Part shown: piece by piece, positions 13,981 through 18,461 of the stretch
Position numbering within the stretch: position 1 is the stretch's first letter
Layout: every line of letters starts with the position of its first letter
NCBI GenBank assembly: GCA_965370805.1
Contig: CBDUVZ010000057.1
Coordinates: 1-18,461 of the forward strand
Direction of reading: 5' to 3'
Length of the DNA: 18,461 nucleotides
Source of the DNA: CBDUVZ01 sp965370805
GTDB taxonomy: Bacteria > Hydrothermota > Tepidihabitantia > Tepidihabitantales > Tepidihabitantaceae
Program-made: the position numbers and the translations under genes
The notes under the pieces: generated by a model
The model's database searches: none
Told to the model about the DNA's origin: nothing
Seen by the model: only the letters and a program-made list of their open reading frames with translations

Positions 13981-15462
13981 ATGACGCGGCTGCTGACGCT
14001 GCTGGCACTGGCGGTCCCGGCAGTCGGGCAAGTGCTGGTCGACACGATTGGCTACACCAGCCGTGACCGGCAGGTATACGGTCCTGCCATTCGCTACATC
14101 GCAAACGACACCGCCTGGAATACCCACGCGGTCTGGAAGGACGGCTACGGCGACATCCGGTACAACTTCCACCCCCGCGACGGCAACTGGCGCTGGGAGA
14201 ACGGCGTCATCGTCAACCCGTACTCCCGCAACCTCGGCTGCATGGCGGTGAACACCACTACCGGCCGGGCGCTGATCGGGACCGATTTCATCTTCCGGGG
14301 CTCGCCCCAGATCAGCTACTTCGAGGACTCGGCCCCCGGCGCCGGGGTATTCAAGGAACAGACCTTCGGTTCCGGCTACCGGCACAATCTCGTCGCCACC
14401 AACTACCGCGGCTGGGAACGGTTCGCCGCGGTGTACGGCGACAGCCTGTACTACCGGACAGTCATGGGTCGTCGGCTCATGGGAATCGTCGGCCCGTTTC
14501 CCGGCCACAACCTGGCCGCATCCAAAGACGTCGGGCGGTACGGCTACATCTGGACCACAACCACCCGGCAGAACCGCGGCACGCTCTACTTCAAAGAAAC
14601 CCCCAACAACGGCGGCGCATGGTACGCGACTGTTGACCTCTCCGACTCGGTCCCGTCCTCATTCACCCGGTGCCTCCTCGGCGGCTGCGCTATCTACGAC
14701 TCGATCCGGCTGCACCTGATTGCCGGTTTCTACGATGGAACGAATCCCAACCGCTCGGAAATCTGGCACTACGCCAAGTACGAAACCCCGCCCTGGTATC
14801 TGGTCCACCGGTTCTCGCTGCCCGACTCGACCGACGTCGGCGACAACGCCCTGGCCGCCTGCCGACCCAGTATCGGCCACGTGCCCCGCACGCAACTGCT
14901 CTTTGCGGTCTGGGAGCAGTTCGACCCGGAGAACATCGACCCGCTGACCGGACTCGCCCGGGCCGACATCTGGGCCTGTCGCTCGCTCGACAAGGACCAG
15001 CCCTGGGGCGAGCCGGTCAGGCTCACGACCCCGGACCAGACCAGCAAGCGGTTCCCGTTCCTGGCCGAAGCGGTCAACGACACCCTGCAGATTATCTACT
15101 TCGCCGACCAGGTTGCCGGGTTCTGGGAACAGGGACAGGGTCCGCAGACCACCAACCCGGTCATCCGCCTGCGCGTGCCCGCGGACCTGCTCTTCACCGC
15201 TGTCAATGAGAAACCAACCTCCGCCCGCGACTCGCCGGGAATCGAAATCCGTCCCGCGGTCTCATCCGCCTGGTTCACCATCAGTTGCGCGACCGGATCC
15301 CCGCTCCTGGTCTTTGACAACACCGGCCGCAGAATCGCGCGCATCATCCCTCCGGCCCCGGTGTTCGACTGGGGTACGGAACTAAGACCCGGGGTCTACT
15401 TCATCCGGCCCGAGACCAACCTCCCCGCTACGCCCGCAATCCGGGTCCTCAAAACGCGCTAG
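13981..15462 (+). CDS. Secreted paralogue of the preceding protein
   Basis: A 493-residue exported protein of unknown function, with signal peptide MTRLLTLLALAVPAVG. It aligns with its upstream neighbour along the chain: YNFxDGNW-like and RPSIG regions, the ARADI/ARADL segment, VNDTL, and GQGPQTTNPVIRLRVP against GHGPQTTNRVTVLRVP. The Asp boxes of the neighbour are degraded here (TPNNGGAW, LDKDQPW). The C-terminus is sorting-like (LVFDNTGRRIARI...RPGVYFIRP...VLKTR). ATG lies 12 bases after the previous stop with no ribosome site, suggesting reinitiation. This is a tandem duplication with divergence. Convergent with the protease gene 23 bases downstream. Confidence 0.87.
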   Translation: MTRLLTLLALAVPAVGQVLVDTIGYTSRDRQVYGPAIRYIANDTAWNTHAVWKDGYGDIRYNFHPRDGNWRWENGVIVNPYSRNLGCMAVNTTTGRALIGTDFIFRGSPQISYFEDSAPGAGVFKEQTFGSGYRHNLVATNYRGWERFAAVYGDSLYYRTVMGRRLMGIVGPFPGHNLAASKDVGRYGYIWTTTTRQNRGTLYFKETPNNGGAWYATVDLSDSVPSSFTRCLLGGCAIYDSIRLHLIAGFYDGTNPNRSEIWHYAKYETPPWYLVHRFSLPDSTDVGDNALAACRPSIGHVPRTQLLFAVWEQFDPENIDPLTGLARADIWACRSLDKDQPWGEPVRLTTPDQTSKRFPFLAEAVNDTLQIIYFADQVAGFWEQGQGPQTTNPVIRLRVPADLLFTAVNEKPTSARDSPGIEIRPAVSSAWFTISCATGSPLLVFDNTGRRIARIIPPAPVFDWGTELRPGVYFIRPETNLPATPAIRVLKTR

Positions 15463-15485
15463 CCGGTTCCGTTCTCCGCCCGCAG

Positions 15486-18155
15486 TCAACGGGTCAGAAT
15501 CACCTTCCGGCTAGAACCCTTGAACCCTAGAACCCTTGAACCCTCTTCTCTCACAAAGTACACTCCCGGCCTCACCTTGCAACCATAGTCGTCAAGTCCG
15601 CGCCACTCCGCCCGGCCGGCTCGGACCACCAGCCGGCGCACCACGCGACCGCTGACGTCGGTGACCGTCGCGCCCCGGACCCCGGTCCCGAACTGCAACA
15701 GCAGTAACTCATGGAACGGATTGGGCCCCACCGCAACCGCCGCGACTCCGCGCCCCGGCTCCGCCACACATCCGCTCAGCGGCACGCTCTTCGCGTAGAT
15801 ATCCCAGTTCCCGGCAAACAAGTTCTGCCAGACAACCCACATGTCACCGGTCAGGCCGGCCGCGATTGCCGGGTTCATGTCCGGCCCGGGCGCTTGCTCG
15901 ACCGGTTGGGCCGGAATCCAGTCCACCGGTCCCAGGTGCGAATAGTAGATATCCCAGTTCCCGTTCCGGTCGCTCATCCAGCAGACCCACGGCGTACCCT
16001 CGACGTCGGTCGCCATCACCGGCATCACGTCCATCCCGGAGTCACTGTCCACCGGCATCGGTGTCGTCCAGTTCGGATGATTGTATTCGCTGCAGCAGAT
16101 GTCGCCGTTCCCGGTCTCGAAACTCTGCCAGCAGACCAGCGGAACGTTACCCGGACCCCAGGCGATAGCCGGCCGGTACTCCCTCCGCTGCGTTCCCGAA
16201 ACCGGCCCGGTCTCGACCCAACTCGGGCCGTCCCGGTACGCGGCCCACACTTCGGCCGCGCCGTCACGATACCGGGTGTACGTCACCCAGACCGTTCCGT
16301 CCGGCATCGTCGCGGCCTGCGGGTAGATAACCTCCATGCTGTCGCTCGTCAGGTTGACCGGCGTGCTCCAGGTGCTACCGTTATAGGACGAGACGAAGAT
16401 GTCCGAAAACAGGTCCCGGCGGCTCGACCAGAAACACCAGAGCGTGCCGGTCGAATCCCGGGTCAGGGTCGGGTTCAGGTCTGCGGCAACGTTAATCGAA
16501 ATCCGCTGCCGGGCCGACCAACCGGTCCCGCTCCAGGTGCTGTAGAACAGGTCGAACCAGTGGTCATAATCCGTGTACCCGGCCCAGACCGCCACCGGCC
16601 GGCCGGACCCGTCAAGACCGAGCACCGGGTCGGTGTCCCAGTACTTGTGCGGCCCGATACTGTACGCGCTCGACCAGGTCCCGCTCTCCCGGACCGAAGC
16701 GTAGATGTCGAACCGCCCGTTCTGCGTGCTCCGCCCCGACTTCCAGATTGCCCACACATCGCCGTCCTCCATGCAGAGCAGACCCGGGCTGTCGTCGGTC
16801 TCGGTGTGCGTGCAGACCGTCTCGGCATCAACCGGCGGCCCCTCTCCCCTTGAACCCTCGACCCCTTGAACCCTCGACCCCTCTCCGTTCCCATGCGGCT
16901 TCAGGGTCGGGTCACCAAGGATGTTCATCGCATAGAACCAGTAACGGTCCTCTTCGGCCCATTGCGCAAACCAGAGCCGGAATGCCTCACCGATGCATTC
17001 ACCCTGGCCCATCGGCCGGTAGAAGTCGTCGAAGTACAACATCGAACCCGACTTCGCGCTCCCGACCGCCAGCAGCCCGTAGTCGTCCTGAAAGATATCC
17101 CAGCCCGCGGAGCAGTTCTCCTCAACGTACCGCGTCCCGGAACAAGCGAACAGGTTGTAGAAATGGGCATGCGGCCGGATGCCGTAGATATCGGAGTTGA
17201 AGACCGTACCGCCGTATGGAGTACCCATCTTGAACGTGTGCCCCCACGGGCTCGAATGCGCGCAGATCTGTATCCATTCGTAGCCCTGCTCCAGTCGCTG
17301 CCGGTAGTCGCTCGCGCGGGTCACGATGGTGTCCGTTACCGTGGTCACGCTCGTGTACACTTCATCCAGGTCGCAGTTCCCGAAGTAGTCCCAGTCGTCA
17401 TCCACATAAGCCAGCCCGCGGTCCGGCAGGCTCAGGCTCCCGGTCCGATACGCGTGATTCTTGTCAAAGTAGTGCTTCATCAGCCTGACCTCGTCATCCC
17501 ACGTCAGCGGCCGGGCGTCCAGCCGCCCGACCCAGATGTCCGCGGCCATGCTGCCGCTGTGGTCATCATACAGACCGTCCCCATCATTGTCGTGCCAGAT
17601 ACCGTCAAGGTCCATCAGGTACAAGTCGCACGGAAACTCCTCCCCGCTCATCTCGTACCACGCCAGCGGCAAGTCGCCCACCAGCACCGCGCCGACGATA
17701 TTCGACACCCCGGCCAGGTGCGAACGCAGGGCCTCATGCGACGTTCCCCGCGTCGTATCGACCTGCACCGCATACCCGGCCGCAACAAGGTCGGCCTGAT
17801 ACCGGGCAAGCTCCGCGGTAATGAAAGGATACAACTCGGCATGGACCACGACGTTCACCACATCATCATAAGCCCGAAAGGGACTGTCCCCTGGGATGCC
17901 GAAAGGGGACTGTCCCCTGGGATACCGAAGGCCGGGACTGTCCCCACAGGGCGGAACTGTCCCCACAGCGCCAAACCCTAGAACCCTAGAACCCTCGGCC
18001 CCTTGAACCCTATCCCGTGCCGCCGTCCACTCCGCATGGCTCACCGGCTCCCGTCCCATCGGGTCGGTCCACACCAACCGCTCGACCTGGTCCAACGGCA
18101 AACTCCCGGCCCCGCCCGCAGCAACCAGGAAAAAGAAACAGACGAAAGACATCAT
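15486..18155 (-). CDS. Secreted C25 (gingipain-like) protease with propeller and sorting domain
   Basis: An 889-residue exported protein; numbers are approximate. A signal peptide (1-18) precedes a short N-terminal segment. A caspase-like C25 domain runs from about 100 to 420, with VGAVLVGDLP, a Ca-binding-like DNDGDG (about 190), the probable catalytic His300 (QICAHSSPWGH) and Cys338 (NLFACSG). Seven repeats of the form VWVxW...DIYxS follow (about 445-790), a seven-bladed propeller. The Por-like sorting domain ends it (VGPNPF, VSGRVVRRL, RPGVYFVR, KVILTR). Repeats are translated at about 50-95, 424-440 and 871-882. ATG 18155 is 6 bases after GGAGG; TTG 18158 is closer and less likely. Confidence 0.88.
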   Translation of the reverse strand: MMSFVCFFFLVAAGGAGSLPLDQVERLVWTDPMGREPVSHAEWTAARDRVQGAEGSRVLGFGAVGTVPPCGDSPGLRYPRGQSPFGIPGDSPFRAYDDVVNVVVHAELYPFITAELARYQADLVAAGYAVQVDTTRGTSHEALRSHLAGVSNIVGAVLVGDLPLAWYEMSGEEFPCDLYLMDLDGIWHDNDGDGLYDDHSGSMAADIWVGRLDARPLTWDDEVRLMKHYFDKNHAYRTGSLSLPDRGLAYVDDDWDYFGNCDLDEVYTSVTTVTDTIVTRASDYRQRLEQGYEWIQICAHSSPWGHTFKMGTPYGGTVFNSDIYGIRPHAHFYNLFACSGTRYVEENCSAGWDIFQDDYGLLAVGSAKSGSMLYFDDFYRPMGQGECIGEAFRLWFAQWAEEDRYWFYAMNILGDPTLKPHGNGEGSRVQGVEGSRGEGPPVDAETVCTHTETDDSPGLLCMEDGDVWAIWKSGRSTQNGRFDIYASVRESGTWSSAYSIGPHKYWDTDPVLGLDGSGRPVAVWAGYTDYDHWFDLFYSTWSGTGWSARQRISINVAADLNPTLTRDSTGTLWCFWSSRRDLFSDIFVSSYNGSTWSTPVNLTSDSMEVIYPQAATMPDGTVWVTYTRYRDGAAEVWAAYRDGPSWVETGPVSGTQRREYRPAIAWGPGNVPLVCWQSFETGNGDICCSEYNHPNWTTPMPVDSDSGMDVMPVMATDVEGTPWVCWMSDRNGNWDIYYSHLGPVDWIPAQPVEQAPGPDMNPAIAAGLTGDMWVVWQNLFAGNWDIYAKSVPLSGCVAEPGRGVAAVAVGPNPFHELLLLQFGTGVRGATVTDVSGRVVRRLVVRAGRAEWRGLDDYGCKVRPGVYFVREEGSRVLGFKGSSRKVILTR
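15514..15545. repeat. Octamer array inside the sorting domain
   Basis: Four units in register: GAACCCTT, GAACCCTA, GAACCCTT, GAACCCTC. Read on the minus strand it encodes EGSRVLGFKGS between GVYFVR and KVILTR of the protease's sorting domain. Confidence 0.9.
16850..16881. repeat. Octamer array in the protease-propeller linker
   Basis: Two perfect 16-base units TTGAACCCTCGACCCC (16850-16865, 16866-16881), each made of two octamers. On the minus strand it encodes the linker GSRVQGVEGSRGEG between the C25 domain and the propeller. Confidence 0.9.
17874..17972. repeat. Tandem GGGGACTGTCCCC palindrome units inside the protease gene
   Basis: Units starting CCGAAAGGGGACTGTCCCC occur at 17874 and 17899 (25-base period). 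A third, CCGAAGGCCGGGACTGTCCCC, starts at 17925, and a shorter GGAACTGTCCCCACAG follows near 17953. Each carries a GGGGAC-T-GTCCCC palindrome or a decayed version. The tract encodes a Gly/Pro/Ser-rich segment (TVPPCGDSPG...GDSPF) before the C25 domain. Confidence 0.85.
17973..18012. repeat. Five-unit octamer array inside the protease gene
   Basis: AAACCCTA, GAACCCTA, GAACCCTC, GGCCCCTT and GAACCCTA in exact 8-base register. On the minus strand it encodes RVQGAEGSRVLGF, next to the GGGGAC palindrome tract. It lies between the signal-proximal segment and the protease domain. Confidence 0.9.
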
Positions 18156-18171
18156 CAATTACCTCCAGCTC

Positions 18172-18203
18172 AAACCCTCGGACCCCTGACCCCTCGACCC
18201 CTT
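18172..18203. repeat. Octamer array in the protease gene leader
   Basis: AAACCCTC, GGACCCCT, GACCCCTC and GACCCCTT in register, between the predicted promoter (18214-18241) and the ribosome site GGAGG near 18162-18166. It would form most of the roughly 50-base 5' leader of the protease mRNA. Confidence 0.8.
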
Positions 18204-18213
18204 CCCTGGCAAG

Positions 18214-18241
18214 ATTATAGACCAGCATCCGCCCCGCACAA
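18214..18241 (-). promoter_or_regulatory. Predicted promoter, TTGTGC-16-TATAAT
   Basis: On the minus strand a perfect TATAAT (18219-18214) lies 16 bases after TTGTGC (18241-18236), a weak -35 box. The predicted start near 18207 gives a leader of about 50 bases that contains an octamer array and a GGAGG ribosome site. This is a conventional leader, unlike most promoters in the window. Confidence 0.5.
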
Positions 18242-18314
18242 GCACGGACGCAACAACCGAAACGAACGATTCCGCTGGCGGCTGAACGACCACCTTGTCG
18301 ACGCTCGACGCCGG

Positions 18315-18377
18315 TTCCCTCTCCCTCCGGGCACGGCTGCCGGTGCGTCCTCGCACGAGGGCAGGGTGAGGGCCTGA
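18315..18377. repeat. Imperfect inverted CCCTCTCCCT / GGGTGAGGG element
   Basis: CCCTCTCCCTCCGGG near 18318-18332 is opposed by GAGGGCAGGGTGAGGG near 18357-18372, with a GC-rich middle. It resembles dispersed CCCTCACCC-type intergenic repeats. A palindrome TGGTCTAGACCA follows near 18379-18390. No gene is visible from 18243 to the window end. Confidence 0.4.
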
Positions 18378-18397
18378 CTGGTCTAGACCATCTCTTC

Positions 18398-18461
18398 ATT
18401 CTGCAATCTGCCTTCTGCACTCTGCATTCTGACTTCCGCCTCCGTGCTCTCTGTGCCTTGG
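18398..18461. repeat. Heptamer array and start of another composite module
   Basis: Heptamers ATTCTGC, AATCTGC, CTTCTGC, ACTCTGC and ATTCTGA run in register from 18398, then CTTCCGCCT and CCGTGCTCTCTGTGCCTTGG, the CTTGGTG-type units seen at 1670-1703 and 4703-4734 but without the decamer block. The window cuts the module. Confidence 0.8.

Noticed and set aside
15514..15545. GGGTTCAAGGGTTC text as a tRNA T-arm fragment
   Set aside because: It matches the T-loop word only because of the octamer repeat; no acceptor, D-arm or anticodon-arm pairing surrounds it.
15711..17981. Plus-strand frames of 380 and 371 codons
   Set aside because: They are antisense to the C25 protease gene; composition is Arg/Pro-rich and lacks motifs.

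Overview
The window is GC-rich, roughly 60-65% by eye, and reads as one contig from an uncultured bacterium. Four secreted proteins end in a Por-secretion-like (FlgD/type IX-like) C-terminal domain with a GVYF or GIYF motif. They occur beside a ferredoxin-dependent 2-oxoacid oxidoreductase and a gingipain-like C25 protease fused to a beta-propeller. That mix is typical of the FCB-side candidate phyla, and I would guess candidate division WOR-3 (Stahlbacteria). The taxon is an inference from gene content only.

Layout. 1-1440: repeat-rich DNA around one zinc-ribbon membrane protein and one doubtful small ORF, with GGGGACA-type repeats. 1441-1872: a composite cluster of short tandem repeats. 1873-5579 (minus strand): a probable operon of a guanine-deaminase-like enzyme followed by korD-korA-korB-korC, with repeat clusters between the deaminase and korD and between korD and korA. 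5705-9597 (plus): YjbQ-family protein, class V aminotransferase, and a secreted subtilase that probably starts at CTG. 9615-12237 (minus): a two-module Lrp/AsnC-like regulator, a WbaP-type sugar-phosphate transferase and an acylphosphatase, each with its own promoter. 12409-15462 (plus): two tandem paralogous secreted proteins, the first with Asp-box motifs. 15486-18155 (minus): the C25 protease-propeller-sorting-domain protein. 18243-18461: more repeats.

Two genome-level signals stand out. First, several genes that begin a transcription unit carry a sigma70-like promoter whose -10 box lies only 6-16 bases from the start codon (TTGACA/T, 16 bases, TANANT, often 6 bases, ATG), implying leaderless or nearly leaderless mRNAs. 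Genes inside operons mostly use Shine-Dalgarno sites or overlapping stop/start codons. Second, the intergenic DNA is built from short arrays in exact register with unit lengths of 7, 8, 9 and 10 bp, combined into composite modules. These arrays reach into genes: they form the C-terminal tail of KorD, may supply the first codons of KorA, and appear at three inter-domain or terminal sites in the C25 protease.

Functionally, the window combines anaerobic central metabolism (Kor), purine salvage, envelope glycan priming (WbaP-like) and a set of exported proteins expected to share one C-terminal-signal secretion route. The secretion machinery is not in this window. I saw no tRNA, rRNA, CRISPR array or intact insertion sequence.
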